Source of the DNA: Excoecaria cochinchinensis
Taxonomy: Eukaryota; Streptophyta; Magnoliopsida; Malpighiales; Euphorbiaceae
NCBI GenBank assembly: GCA_947683425.1
Contig: CANTUQ010000158.1
Location: 1,984,001-2,048,000, forward strand
Reading direction: 5' to 3'
Length of the DNA stretch: 64,000 nt
The notes under the pieces are model-generated. The model had not been told where the DNA came from. It ran no database searches and was given only the letters and a program-made list of their open reading frames with translations. The translations under genes and the position numbers were made by a program. Below, one piece after another: positions 1 through 11,829 of the stretch (the first letter of the stretch is position 1; every line of letters starts with the position of its first letter).

Positions 1-1469
1 TCTGCCAAGCTAGATCCGATCATAAACACTGGTGGTGGCACGGCGTTATAACCAGGCTTCTTCTCAGACTCCCTCTTCTCAGGGTCAGAAATTTGTTTGC
101 TATCAATCAGGTCTTAGATAGAGTGCCTCAGTGCCTTACACTTGTCTGTTAGATGGCCTGAGTGTTAATGAAATGCACAAAATTCATTGTCCTTGTGCCC
201 AGGCTTCCCTTGCGTCATAGCAGGCCTAGGAGCTAAGGGCTGCAACTTTCCTTCCTTCATCAACCTCCTCAAGACCCAAGACAGTGGTCTTCCTAAGTTC
301 GAAAACATCCTCTGGGTGGCTGCTTCAGTAGCAGACACCTCAACTATTCTTCTGGTGCTACCACTGGGACCAGCTGGCCTACTAGTTCCTTGACCGGGGC
401 TAGCCCTCTTCGCAAAATTATCATTGTTAGCCTTCCGAGTCAAGAACTCTCCCTCTGCTTCAATGGCTATATCCTTGAGAGACTCCCAGTCCTTCAACCC
501 TTTCATCTTCAAACAATCCTTCAGGTACGGGCTTGCGTTCTTGATAAACAAGCGGATCTGGTCTTAGGTGTCTGGCTTCCTCCGCATTTCCATTACCCGG
601 TTTCGCCAGTGGGTGAGATAATCATGGAAATATTCTCCGGCCTTCTGCTGGAGTAGTTCAAGATCTTTAAGAGTCACCTCCATCCTGGTGTTACAATTAT
701 ACTGTCTCAAAAACTCCTCCATGAGAAGATCCCAGTCCTCTTTAGTCCGACGATCGAGACTATGATGCCAGTCGATGGCATGAGCGGTCAGACTCAGACA
801 AAAGTATTCCACCTTCTGCTTCTTAGACAACGTGGTCCCTTTCATGACCAGAGAGTATTGATTCACATGAGCCGTTGGGTCAGAAGTACCATCAAATTTT
901 AGCACGTCTGGCATCTTGATGTTGTAAGGAATCGAGTCTTCTCCCTCCAATTCCTTATCCTCTGGGTTCATCCCCTAACCTCTACTCAGCATACGGGCCA
1001 TGGCTTCAAACCTCCCTTCCATCTTTTAAAAAATGAAATCATTAGTCTGAGGTGCCTGCCCTCTCTCAAATGCAATGCTCATCTTATCATCTTCGATATC
1101 CCTATCATCATCAATCCTCAGGGCTGGTCTTCTTCTCTGCTCTCCCGAAGCTACTGACCTCAGCTCTATGGGTGGCGGCCGAACGGGCTCTTCTTGTCTC
1201 TCAGCTCTTTCTTCCTCTGGCTCATTCTATCTCACAGGAGGAGGAGGAGGATTCTACAGAGCATTTTGTTGTGCCAGAGCAGTCAACATATTCATCATTC
1301 TGCCCTCATATTCCTCAAATCTTCGGCCCACTTCTTTCGCGATCATGGCCCTGGTGGCGTCATTCCCCCTAGGCAAGTTTGCCATCTCAGATATGGTACA
1401 ACTGACTTCTGGTAAAATTTTTTGTAGGCCCTCTCTATCTGACAGTTCAGAAGCAGGAACTCGGATCAA
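1..1469 (-). pseudogene. gag: TatA gag, broken by stop codons
   Basis: Gag packages the retrotransposon RNA in cytoplasmic particles. The Retrotrans_gag core lies at about 550-900 on the minus strand (motifs KFDGTSDPTAH, KQKVEYFCLSL, WRNRVMEM), with a basic region downstream and a C-terminal part ending near YNAVPPP at about 20-50. It aligns over its length with the intact TatC gag at 22263-23669. Five in-frame stops are visible, at 1254-1256, 1026-1028, 975-977, 564-566 and 165-167, yet the frame is kept from 1469 to the window edge, so decay is by substitution and not by indels. No convincing ATG is seen at the N-terminus; the first homologous codons lie near 1469. Confidence 0.85.
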
Positions 1470-2282
1470 TCGTCCGGTAGGTGATCTAGTCCACCTGGGC
1501 AGATCTATGATAGCTACAGGGACAAGGCGTTAGATATAATGCATGAAATGCAGGTGTAATGCATGGTCGTGATATGCAACATTCACAGAGCACAAGCAAG
1601 CAAATAGGTCCTTCCACCCTTATTTCTCCCACACACTTGGTCGTGCAGTCTCTTTCCTAGGCGGGATTAGCCCAAGGGTCAACGAGGGACCCAATGGACA
1701 TGCGTGGTGCACGGCAAAAAACCGGCAGCATGACACTCCTATGCTAATGTACAAGCGAATGGATAATGTTCATCATGTATTTAGACGTTCCACAAATTTC
1801 GACATAGCCCTACCGGGGCATGATAGCCTTTGGCTAGGTTACCAAGCGAGACATCTGGACTCACCCAATACATGAGGATCCATACAACAAGCATGGAATT
1901 ATGGTTCATAACACCTGTGGGAAGTAACTATGGCCATTACATGAGCTTTGGACAAGGGAGATGTTTCTTTAAGGCTACCCAAGCATGATCCCTGCCGACA
2001 GGTCTAGCTCATCACGAGCATAACAACCGATCGGGTCATCATTTTGATATACCATTGAGGTACGAGGCTTGGGCTGGTGATTATCCTTAACACTTCCCCA
2101 AATTGAGTGAAAATGGGGTCATGCTTCAGGAACGCACCGGGGCTAAAAGAGGGACCAAACTAGCATATTCTAAGGCTTTAATGAGATGCGAATACAAATT
2201 TGAGAGAAAGTGAATTTATGAATTAAATTTTAATCATAAATGTTAAATGAGGTATTTTCAAATTGAAATCTCGAACCATATC
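1470..2282 (-). other. TatA untranslated leader
   Basis: This is the stretch between primer site and gag on the minus strand. It has no coding potential. It aligns by eye with the TatC leader (21350-22262) and the TatB leader (13888-15002). Shared blocks include the 'cccaagcctcgtacc' region, the 'atcatgcttgggtagcc' region and the block around 1640-1720. The leader is much better conserved among the three Tat copies than their LTRs are. Confidence 0.75.
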
Positions 2283-2301
2283 GTCCCCAGTGGAGTCGCA
2301 A
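2283..2301 (-). promoter_or_regulatory. TatA primer-binding site (tRNA-Arg type)
   Basis: On the minus strand this is close to TGGCGACTCCACTGGGGAC, complementary to the 3' end of a plant tRNA-Arg of the ACG acceptor type, the primer expected for Tat/Ogre elements. One substitution near the CCA end (CGCAA instead of CGCCA on the plus strand) weakens it. It lies one base beyond the LTR end, the usual position. The tRNA identity is from memory of plant tRNA sequences. Confidence 0.75.
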
Positions 2302-2302
2302 C

Positions 2303-4349
2303 TGTGACGCGCGCCGGATCCCCGCGGCCGCCCATGGGACCGGCCGCTTGAGGGCGATCGGGGCATTTGTGGGTCCGTTGACAGCTTGCAATAAATCACA
2401 AGTGCGTCTATGTTGGGCAACAAGGAGGTTTCATGGAGTCGCCACCCAATAGAACATTGGAAAAGTTTCTCTTGCCTCGGAGAGCCTAAGACTGCGCTTG
2501 GTATCCATTTTGGGCCAGCCAGAGGGGTCTTGGAAGGTAAACCTCTCGCCCTAAGGAGCCTAGGATTAGCACTAAAGTCTCATGGCACAAAAAGGTGTCT
2601 TGGAGGGTAGACCTCTAGCCTATTTGAGCCCAAAGACCAGAGCTGGGTTCGGGATTTCTCATCTATTTCTACCTCGATTATTTTATGATCAAATTTTAAT
2701 TATCATTAATTCGCTCTCTCTCCACACGATGCAATTAATCGAAGGTGCATTTATTCACATTTGGAAAGCCGTAAATGAGCAAGTAAATAGTGAAAGCAAT
2801 AAATTACAATAATACAAGGAGCGGAATACAACTCCCTTTTATAAATGTGTGATACATACACGAATCGGTGTATTATTTATCTTGAGGACTTTGGTCCTCG
2901 CATGCATCATTATTAAAATTGGATGTTTTTATTGTGATGATTTTTATTAGATAAAAATAGGACATTGGGTCCTTATGTTTGTAAAAACCTCATTTTATTG
3001 AATATAAAATATTGATTCATTTTTATACTTAACGAGATACAAAAGGGGATATCCATGTACATAAGATAATCAATGAATAAACAAATGAAGTAAATAACCA
3101 AGGAAGTTAGAAAACTAAACCAGACGAAATCCTCCGAGTATGGTAGATAGCCTCTTAAGCTCAGGATAGTCCAAGAGAATCAATATATGCTGATAGAAAG
3201 TTAAAAGATGTCAATATAAAAAGAATCAACATAAATAAAGTCAAAAGGACTTAAAAGAGATAGAAAAGACTTGAAAATGTGAAGACAGGACCCAGCAACG
3301 GCCTTTCTTAGGTGACCGACGGGCGTCAGTCAAGTTGACCGACATGTCCGTCGCTCACTCAAGAGGAAGTACGTCTATGAGTGGGGTGACCGACGGGCGT
3401 CGGTGATGGAGATGACCCGTCGGTCACCACTGTCTCCGAAAAAACAGTAAAAGAAACTCTTTTTAAAGCCAAAAAAGAGGTTTTATCACAAAATGAGATA
3501 AAAAGAGTCAAAATAAAGAAAAATAATGACAAAAATTGGAAGAACAACAAAATAAGGAGCAAATATGAGATGGTATGGAGACTGAGTCCGGAATATTTAC
3601 CCTCAGATAATTCTTTAATGATATTCTTGATGTTGATTCGAGTCCTGCGCGTTCCACGAGAAGCAAATGAAGGATCAAAAAAAGGAAAATGGATTATTTC
3701 CTCCTTAACCCCTCAAAAGATTGACTTTGGAATCAAAATCTAAAGAAAACTAATTAGTTTTAGTTTTTTTTTTAATGATTTGATCCTCTAATTAAAAGAG
3801 ATTTCTTTATGAATGTGTTTGCTGGAAGAGAGAGAAAATGTGCTTGAATTTTGGCAGAGTTTCCTCTCTTGAAAATTTTTGGAACCCTTTTTAGGAGAAA
3901 ATCCGAAACTTTTATAGGCCAGGCACGACCGACGGGCGTCGGTGTATGGAGGCAGGCGTCGGAAGAATCCTTCTGGCACAAGGATTCATCCGACGGCCCT
4001 GCCACATCCACCGACGTGCGTCGGAAAGGTTGCGTGCTCCGGGAAATCAGGCGGTGTTCTGGCAGAGGCGGTGCTTTCCGACGGGCGTCGGAAAATACCA
4101 CAGGCCGTCTGTGACCCTAAGCGACGGGCTGGCCCTCACAGATGGGCTGGCCGTCTGTGGAGGAAAATATACCTTTTTGACTCGAAATTCCCTATTTTCT
4201 CCCTCTCTGCCTATGAAAGGTGAAAAGACTCATTTCTCGTGGAGCATGGGACTAAAACCTCCAAATCCAAACCATTTATACAGGCTCGGATACTGATTTC
4301 ATCATATGGTAATCTCTGATCCGGACCGCTCCGGGACACGGTGCTTACA
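2303..4349 (-). repeat. TatA 5' LTR (about 2.05 kb)
   Basis: The ends are TGTAAGCACC (complement at 4349) and GCGCGTCACA (complement at 2303). The first ~60 bases align with the TatC LTR start; the rest is largely unlike the TatB and TatC LTRs. It carries palindromic words at 3310-3430 and 3925-4160. It also holds an LTR-internal copy of the 10-nt PBS core (complement of TGGCGACTCC, 2435-2444) in the same sense as the true PBS. No ORF here is credible. Confidence 0.8.
3310..4160. repeat. Palindromic word array in the TatA LTR (ACCGACGGGCGTCGGT)
   Basis: The 16-nt word ACCGACGGGCGTCGGT occurs intact at 3389-3404 and 3928-3943. Shorter or imperfect forms occur near 3313 and 4010 and at 4078-4091. 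Half-words such as 'gacccgtcggtcacc' (about 3413) complement them. The words are separated by unrelated sequence, so this is not a simple tandem repeat. Confidence 0.8.
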
Positions 4350-4591
4350 CTATACCTGTTTGTTCGCACTATAGTAAGACTCACCGGGGTGAGTGTAGGT
4401 GGCTCACTGGTGGGTGTTTTAGATGTGGGAGCACTGAGCACCTTCTGGCTAGTTGTCCACAGTTGAGTGAGGATTCAAGTCCACAGAGAGGGGCTAGCAG
4501 AGTTGGATCAAATGCTACTCAAGCTTCCCGTGGTAGAGGCTGAGGTAGGGGTTGAGGCGGTCGACCTAGAGAGGGTGCTGCATCAGAGACA
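4350..4591 (+). pseudogene. gag: ChrA gag C-terminal remnant with zinc knuckle
   Basis: The frame opens directly at the TatA junction and reads into a canonical CX2CX4HX4C knuckle (CFRCGSTEHLLASC, starting at 4415). It is preceded by a second cysteine/histidine cluster in which one expected Cys is Tyr. An Arg/Gly-rich stretch follows with two in-frame TGA stops at 4541-4543 and 4553-4555, sitting exactly where the alternating Gly-Arg pattern predicts Arg; CGA to TGA by deamination of methyl-C explains both. The same frame continues into the protease at 4592. The nearest relative here is the ChrB gag remnant at 46834-47226. Confidence 0.8.
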
Positions 4592-6493
4592 GTGGAGCGC
4601 CAGTTGCCTGTTACAGCCAGAGTATATGCTGTGAGAGCCAGAGAGGAGCAGGATGCGCCTGATGTTATTGCTAGTAAGTTCCTACTCTTTGACACTGAAT
4701 TATATGCTCTAATTGATCCTGGTTCCACACACTCATACTTGCATACATATAAGATTGTTGATAAGTTGCATGTGGTTGATCAGTTAGATTATGAGATATG
4801 TGTGACCAGTCCATTAGGAAATAGTGTCAGTGTGAGTAGAGTTTATAAGAATTGTCCATTGTTAGTTGAGGGAGTTGTGTTTCTAGCGGATTTAATTGAG
4901 TTGCCTTTTAGAGAGTTCGATCTGATTCTGGGTATGGACTGGTTGGGTAAGCATCGGGCTGTGGTTGATTGTCATAGAAAGACCATGGTGCTTCGGGATA
5001 GAAACCGATCTCCTGTGTTTGTGAAAGGTTTGGGTGCTAGTTCCTTGAACAACGTGATTTCAGCAATGCAAGCTAAGAGGTTTATCAGAAAGGGTTGTGA
5101 AGCTTTCCTAGCAGTTGTTTTGGATTCCAAGAGGGATCAAGTTCGGATTGAGGACATCCCAGTGGTACGGGAGTTTAGTGATGTGTTCCCGAGTGATTTG
5201 TCGGGTTTACCTCCAGAGAGAGAGGTTGAGTTAGCCATAGAGATTTTTGTGGGTACCACACCCATATCGAGAGCACCTTATCGGATGGCTCCTGTAGAGT
5301 TGAGAGAACTCAAAACTCAGCTACAAGAGCTATTGGATAAGGGGTTTATTCGACCCAGTATATCTCCATGGGGAACTCCGGTTTTATTTGTCAAGAAGAA
5401 AGATGGATCCTTGCAGATGTACATTGACTATAGGCAAATCAATAAGGTCACAGTGAAGAACAAGTATCCTTTGCCTAGGATTGAGGATTTGTTTGATCAG
5501 CTTAGAGGTGCAGGTGCTTTCTCAAATATTGATCTTCGGTCAGGGTATTATCAGCTTCGGGTTAAGGATGAGGATGTAGTTAAGACTGTATTTCAGACTC
5601 GGTATGGCCACTATGAGTTCCTCGTGATGCCATTTGGTTTGACCAATGGTCCAGCGGCATTCATAGATTTGATGAACAGAGTATTTAGGCCATACTTAGA
5701 TCGGTTTATAGTGGTGTTTATAGATGACATCTTAGTGTATTCCAAGGATGAGAGTGAGCATGAAGAGCATCTCTGGTTGGTTTTGCAAGTATTGAGAGAG
5801 CATCGATTGTTTGCTAAGCTTAGCAAGTGTGATTTTTGGCTTCGAGAAGTGTCATTTCTGGGTCACATTGTTTCGGCTAGAGGTATTAAGGTGGATCCAG
5901 CCAAGATTGAGGCGATAGTTGATTGGAAAGCGCCTAGGAATGTTCAGGAAGTGAGGAGTTTTCTTGGTTTGGCGGGTTACTACCGTCGGTTTGTTAAGGG
6001 TTTTTCAGTGATTGCCGCTCCGATGACTAGATTGTTGAGGAAAGGGGTCAGATTTGAGTGGTCAGATCGATGCCAGGCTTATTTTGAGCAGTTGAAGAAG
6101 TTGTTGGTTGAGGCTCCTGTACTTACTCAACCCATCTCGGGTAAAGAGTTTGTCATGTATAGTGATGCATCGGGTGTCGGTCTTGGGTGTGTGCTGATGC
6201 AAGAAGGTAAGGTTGTGGCTTATACTTCTCAGCAGTTGAAGCCACATGAGAGGAATTATTCGATGCATGATTTAGAGTTAGCGGCAGTGGTTTTTGCTTT
6301 GAAGATTTGGCGCCATTACTTGTATGGGGAGAAATGTAGGATCTTTACGGACCATAAGAGCTTAAAGTATTTTCTCACGCAGAAGGATTTGAATATGAGA
6401 CAGCGCCGTTGGCTTGAATTGTTTAAGGACTATGACTGCATTGTGGATTACCATCCCGGTAAGCCCAATGTAGTCGCTGATGCTCTGAGTTAG
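4592..6493 (+). pseudogene. pol: ChrA pol, part 1: protease, reverse transcriptase, RNase H
   Basis: A 633-codon open stretch that begins inside the polyprotein; the ATG at 4592 is incidental. In order: an aspartic protease with the IDPGSTHSY active-site loop (Asp at about 4715); RT with the LFVKKKDGS and FRMPFGL-like (FLVMPFGLTNGPAAF) regions and the catalytic FIDD box near 5720; RNase H with SDASGVGLG near 6155 and TDHKSLKY near 6340, ending at VADALS. The stop TAG at 6491-6493 falls where related Tekay polyproteins read on, and a frameshift lies between 6494 and 6650. The RT block itself is uninterrupted. IDPGSTHSY in place of the more common DSGATHS is typical of Tekay/Del chromoviruses. 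Confidence 0.93.
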
Positions 6494-8081
6494 AAGTCAG
6501 TTTCAGCCTTATTTCTGAGATGGTTTAGATGGAGATTTGGTTCAGATGGAGCTTTGATTGCGCAGTTGAGTGAAACCTTCTTTGAGACAGAGGATTGTGG
6601 ATGCTCAGAAGGTTGATGAGAGGCTGCAACGGATTGTGTAAGAGGTCAATTTGGGCAAGCAATCAGATTTCTCGGTTCGAGATGGAGTGTTGATGTATGG
6701 GAACCGCTTATGTGTGCCAGAGGATGAGGATTTGAGGAGACAGCTTCTGAGTGAAGTGCATAGTACAGTTTTCACCATGCATCCGGGCAGTGACAAGATG
6801 TGTCGGGACATGAGGCAGTTCTATTGGTGGTCAGGTATGAAGAGGGACATCGTGGACTTTGTATCCAAGTGCTTGACATGTCAGCAGGTAAAGGCTGAGC
6901 ATCAAGTTGCTTCGGGATTGCTCATGCTTTTGTCCGTTCCCAAGTGGAAATGGGATGACATTGCCATGGATTTTGTTTCTGGTTTGCCGTTGACATAGAG
7001 GAAGGATGATTCTGTATGGGTGATTATGGATAGGCTTACGAAGTCAACTCACTTCTTGCCTGTGAGAGTGGATTATCCAATGGACAGGTTGGCCAGCATT
7101 TATGTGGATGAGATAGTTCGGTTACATGGAGTGCCGTTGTCCATAGTATCCGATCGGGACCCGAGGTTTACTTCCAAGATTTAGAAAGAGTTACAGAGAG
7201 CTTTGGGTACTAAGTTAAACTTCAGTACAGTAATTCATCCTCAGACAGATGGGCAGTCAGAGCGGGTCATTCAGATTCTGGAGGACATGTTGAGGGCTTG
7301 TGCTCTGGATTTTTCGGGTAGTTGGGACAGATATGTGTCGCTTATGGAGTTTGCCTACAATAATAGTTATCAGTCAAGCATCGGTATGGCACCGTATGAG
7401 GCTTTTTTTGGTCGGCAGTGTAGGACTCCGGTTTGTTGGACCGAGCTATCCGAGCGTTCAGTTATTGGGCCAGAGTTGGTTAGGGATACCAAGGAGAAGA
7501 TCAGAGTTGTGTAGCGAAATTTGAAAGCGGCTAAGGATCGACAAAAGTCTTATGCCAACTTGAAGAGGAAAGATGTGCAGTTTGAGGTCGGGGACAAGGT
7601 TTTCCTTAAAGTGTCGCCTTGGAGGAAAGTGCTTCGGTTTGGTAAGAAAGGCAAGCTTAGTCCTCGCTTCATTGGACCTTATGAGATTTTGGGCAAGGTT
7701 GGTACGGTAGCCTACAGATTAGCTTTACCGATGGAGTTGGCGAAGTTGCACGATGTGTTCCATGTTTCAATGCTTTGTCGGTATAGATCAGATCCTTCGC
7801 ATGTTCTGCCAGTTTAGGATGTACAAGTGCAGCCATATTTTTCTTATGATGAGGAAGCAAGAGCCATTCTTGCTAGAGAAGTGAGACAATTGAGGAGTAA
7901 GCAGATTTCGTTGGTTAAAGTGTTATGGAATCATCATGGAGTCGAGGAAGCGACTTGGGAACCAGAAGAGTCGATGAGAGCTCAGTATCCGCATTTGTTC
8001 AGTTCAGGTGAGAATTTTGAGGACAAAATGCTTGTTAGTAGGGGAGAGTTGTCACACCCCGTTTGCCCCCTAGTAGAATGA
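6494..8081 (+). pseudogene. pol: ChrA pol, part 2: integrase and chromodomain
   Basis: This part continues in a different frame from part 1. The zinc-binding HHCC domain is visible at about 6700-6890, with CLTC near its end. The DDE core follows: Asp at 7029-7031, Asp at 7152-7154 (SDRD) and Glu at 7260-7262 (QSERV). The C-terminal domain includes the GDKVFLKV and RFIGPYEIL motifs (7580-7690). A chromodomain lies at about 7863-7990 (KVLWNHHGVEEATWEPEE), which in this family binds methylated histone H3 and steers insertion into heterochromatin. In-frame stops interrupt it at about 6640, 6997-6999, 7183, 7513 and 7816. Several sit where Gln or Trp is expected, as C-to-T decay predicts. No functional enzyme could be made. 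Confidence 0.92.
8034..8049 (+). promoter_or_regulatory. ChrA polypurine tract
   Basis: The purine-rich run GTTAGTAGGGGAGAGT ends directly at the 3' LTR start (TGTCACACCCC at 8050). In this family it primes second-strand DNA synthesis. A matching tract, TTTTAGGAGGGAAGAGT, precedes the ChrB 3' LTR. Confidence 0.8.
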
Positions 8082-9595
8082 GCCATCTGTTTGTGCATCC
8101 ATTGTGTGTGTCTTGGCATGTGTTAAAAGACATTTTAGGTAAAAATGCATGTTTTAGGAGTTTTATTAGCATTTGGATGCATTTATGGCATTACGGTGTG
8201 AATTAGTTGGGAAATGTTTGTATGTGCATGAGCATATCATTGTAGGGTGTGAATAGTGGTGTGCTGGTTATGTACTCTACTCAAACATTAGTAGGGTGTT
8301 TTAAATTGGTAGTGCATAGCATGTGTGTTCATACCATGGTAGGGTGTGAGTGATTAATCTCCACCAATAGGGAGTTGATACTTGTCTAGGGTTAGGAAAA
8401 GAAAAAGAAAAAGAAAGAGCAACAGGGAAGGAGGCAGAACTGCTCTCCATTCCCGTTACCCCTCTTTCCCACTCTCCTTCTTCCTTTTCTCTTCCTTAGA
8501 AACCCTAGCTTAGCTTAGATTCAAGTGACTGTTGGTGGAAATTAATCGTCTCTGTCACACCCCATAAGTGGCTTAATTGGAAATTAGAAATTTTAAATGG
8601 ATATTTAAGGACAATTGAATAATTTATTAATGAAAGAGGATTTAATTGTAAGGAAATAATAGTGTTTAATTGCAAATGTCTAGTTTAGTGAGGAAAAAGT
8701 ATTTTGACAAGGACTTTTCGGTAATTGTTTTGGATCAGACGGTAAAAGGGAATAAGTGGATTTGTGATTCGTGCATGTGTGCCAAGTGGAAGGAGAGTGT
8801 GTGCACGTGGTGAGGGAAAAAGAAAAGATTGAGAAAAGTTTAGTTGGCTGGAAAATAAAAGATTGAAAAAAAGTTCTCTCTCTTTTCTGGTTTCCTCCCA
8901 CGTAAAACCACAATCCGTTCTTTTCTCCATTTTCTGTTCTTTCTATCATTTGCATGAGTGTGTTTCTGTTGAGGAGCTAGGGTTGGGTTGTGTTAGAAGC
9001 TTCAGAAGGTAAGTGGCAGTGGTTCTATAGGATTTTTATGGTTATTTTTTTTCCTTTTTCTCGTCTTGGGTTAATGAATTATGGTTTTATCTGTATGCAA
9101 GCATCTGAAGTTAAGAGGATTGAGAAGGGAAAAGGGAAGATTGTGGATTGAAAGTGCAGTGGATATTTTGAGCTTCTTTCCAGGTTTGGGAGTGTCTGTT
9201 ATTTCCAGTTTGGATCCTCATTGCTGTTTGATGTTAACATTAGCTATGTGAGTTCATTTATCATGATGCATGAGAAATGTATTGAGTATACATGATTTAG
9301 GTAGAGAAATAAGGATTATGAGATGTTTATACATGGATATGAATGTGAAACTCTGGTTTGTGACTCTCTCTGTTTATTTACTGTGGTTATATGATAATGT
9401 GAATTCTGTGAGTGAAATTGCTGTAATTGTGCCCAGAAGACTTAAAGGTATGTGTTAGCATGATTTTTGCATGAAAATTTGATTTAGACAAATTGGGATT
9501 TGAGTTTTGAGTACACTCTGTTTTACGAATTCTTTCTGGGTTTTTAAGTTTCTGGAAATTCTGAAGTTTGGAGGAGATGAAGGAATGTGAGAGGA

Positions 9596-9900
9596 AGATC
9601 ACGTGACGTGATGGAACATCACGCCGTGACCTCCCTTCTTGGGAAGTCACGTGGCGTGATGAAGCATCACGCCGTGACCTTCCTTCCCTTGGGAAGTCGC
9701 GACGTGATGGAGCATCACGCCTCGCGACCTCTCGCTGGTTTTCCTGCGTATCACGGGACGAGATCTCGTGACCTCTCTTCCTCTCCTCTCAGGCGTCACG
9801 AGACGTGACTGATGGTCACGCCGTGACTGCCTGCTCCTCTGCGTGGTGCTTGCGAGAAACCAGCGTCACGAGACGTGACGAATGGTCACGGCGTGACCGG
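9596..9900. repeat. Palindromic word array in S1
   Basis: Words built on GTCAC/GTGAC pairs recur at irregular spacing: 'catcacgccgtgacc', 'gtcacgtggcgtgat', 'gcgtcacgagacgtgac' (twice) and 'ggtcacggcgtgacc'. Most are imperfect dyads with CpG-rich arms. The array sits about 1.05-1.35 kb into the LTR, roughly the same place as different word arrays in the other chromovirus LTRs. Confidence 0.8.
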
Positions 9901-10279
9901 CCTCTACCTGCTGCCCTGTTTTTCTAAAATGAAGTTTTAACTTATGTTTTCAAGAGTTTTTGCACTACATGATAAATGTTTGGGTTTAAAATCTGAATTG
10001 TAATTAATAATTGCTTAATATTGAGTTGTATACTTGATTAAATAATTAATGTACATAATTTACTAGTTTATATATTACATGAACATAAATTGACTTGAAT
10101 GTGAATTATTTGTACTTCTGCCTCCAATAATTGATACTAGATATATTTAAATGTTTCTGATTTTGATCTAGACACATGTACACGCGAAATATGTATTTGC
10201 ATTCAGTTGTATTTAATATTGATATTGGTGCTTGAATTGTTGAGTTGAGTTTTAAGCCTGAATAGTCATAGTAGTGGAT

Positions 10280-10478
10280 AAGTAAGCGCTTACTTAGGTC
10301 AGTGTGTGTGTGCAGCTGCTATATGATAAAACGCTATACGTGGGTCCGTTTGGATCCTTGTTTCGATGCTGTATGGGTCTATATGGATTTAAATGCGAGA
10401 CTTCGGTCTCTATATGAAAAATACATGTTTGAGACTCATGTCTCTATATGCTTGGGATACTGTGTTCTATCAGTATCC
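10280..10478 (+). promoter_or_regulatory. Hairpin row in S1 (diverged sequence, same architecture)
   Basis: Five short inverted repeats stand in a row: AAGTAAGCGCTTACTT (10280-10295), GGGTCC-gttt-GGATCC (10342-10357), GAGAC-ttcg-GTCTC (10397-10410), GAGAC-tcat-GTCTC (10431-10444) and GGATACTG..CAGTATCC (10455-10478). They differ in sequence from the corresponding row of other chromovirus LTRs but occupy the same position, upstream of the twin hairpin. Function is unknown. Confidence 0.75.
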
Positions 10479-10821
10479 ATTTGACCGTATCAACTTCTAG
10501 AGAATATTTTAGACTAATCAGGCTACATGTTTAAATGTGCTGCATATGTTGAGATGCATTGTTGACATGATTACAAGTATATGATGCACATGAATTCTTG
10601 CATAGCTTTATATCGCACCTTGAATCTGAATACTTAGAATGATGAGAATTAGGAATTGAATACTTGATCGCTTGTTTTGTATATATATTTATGCATGTCA
10701 AGTAAGAAACTTAGAGATATGTTTACATGTGATGTTGATGCCTTTGATTTTGTATCATTGGATTATTGTATTGCTATAAATATTGTATATGCATATTGTT
10801 CGTTTGTTTTGTTCCACCCCA

Positions 10822-10858
10822 CTAAGCGTTATCGCTTAGCACGGGCTCTTTTCCCGTG
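10822..10858 (+). promoter_or_regulatory. Twin hairpin of S1
   Basis: CTAAGCG-ttat-CGCTTAG (10822-10839) is immediately followed by CACGGG-ctctttt-CCCGTG (10840-10858). The 7-bp and 6-bp stems are perfect and there is no spacer. The same pair is found near the 3' end of every chromovirus LTR in the window. Confidence 0.9.
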
Positions 10859-11829
10859 CAGGTGGCGAGTTCGGATTGGGTCAGATATCTGCAGGTCGGC
10901 CACTAGAAGTCTTTTTGGATGAAGTTATTATTGAGTCTTCCGCTGTAATTTTTGTATATGGCTTGTGAATAGCAAAGTAAATCTTTTGTAAAGGAACAAA
11001 TATTATTTTTGTATATGTATTTGCTTACGAGCCTCTTTTTGTAAAACGATATAGATATTTGTTATATGTAAAAAGGATTTACTAATACATGGTTAAAAGT
11101 TTCTTTACATTTCATTTGGTTTTTGTTTATACATATGTGTATATGGATTCGTTTATATGTGTTTGCTCGCGTGACACTCCGGTATCCTTCCAACGGGGAT
11201 GGCGGGGTGTTACAGTCTCCTTGCATTCCTTTTGTAAGTTATTGCATTTTTCATCTTGTTTTCTTTTTTGTTCATCTTCTTCTTCTTGATTTTTGGGTTG
11301 AGATTTAATCTAGGGTTTGCTCTTTGTTGGTTCTTGGTGGGTTTGTGTTTAGCTGAGCCTCCTCACGATCCCAAGGGGAAAGAGAAGGCTGGGAGTAGTA
11401 GAACCAAGTGTGATTGAAGCTAGGGTTACAGGTTTGGAAAAATTGCATTTATTGGGTTTTTGTTGTTTTGATTAGCTACTTTGTATTTATTTTATTGGAT
11501 TCTTTTGATGATGAGTTGATGTATTGATATTGCATGTTGGCATTTGAATGAATGGGTTTTGTTTGTGGTTAATGCATGAAGATTGAGAATTTGAAAATGA
11601 AATTGAGGAGAATTTGAGCTTACTGTCACGTTTTCTAGGTTTTGATATTTTGGAGTTTTAATTTGGCTATTTCCTGTTTTGGATGGGCAATTGTTACGGA
11701 AGTGTTGTGTATTAATTATGTTGGTTTTTGCATGCTTGAGGAAGCTAATTCAAGTAAGAATGATTTGGATTTGAGTTGGGTTGTTTTCTGGGAATTCTTT
11801 GGAATTCAATCGGGGAGGAAGAGGGCTGT

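Larger units (their letters stand above)
1..4349 (-). mobile_element. TatA: 5' part of a Tat/Ogre-like Ty3/gypsy retrotransposon
   Basis: Reading on the minus strand from 4349 downward, the order is 5' LTR (4349-2303), primer-binding site, leader and gag, which runs off the left edge. The element ends at 4349 in the complement of TGTAAGCACC, matching the TatC LTR start TGTAGACACC. Beyond it at 4350 the ChrA gag reading frame begins abruptly inside a cysteine-rich region, so TatA is inserted in ChrA gag. The predicted TSD is CTATA (4350-4354); its partner lies off the window. The 3' part of the element is not visible. Confidence 0.85.
8553..11214 (+). mobile_element. S1: solo chromovirus LTR with perfect TSD
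   Basis: This 2,662-bp LTR starts TGTCACACCCC and ends CGGGGTGTTACA. It is flanked by the direct repeat GTCTC at 8548-8552 and 11215-11219. No internal region is present, so it is the product of recombination between the two LTRs of a full element. It interrupts the ChrA 3' LTR and is therefore younger than ChrA. It has its own palindromic words (9596-9900), a diverged hairpin row (10280-10478) and an almost ideal twin hairpin (10822-10858). Confidence 0.93.

Noticed and set aside
5600..6490. Endogenous pararetrovirus (caulimovirid) as source of the RT
   Set aside because: The RT-RNase H is followed by a DDE integrase and chromodomain and an LTR, which caulimovirids lack.
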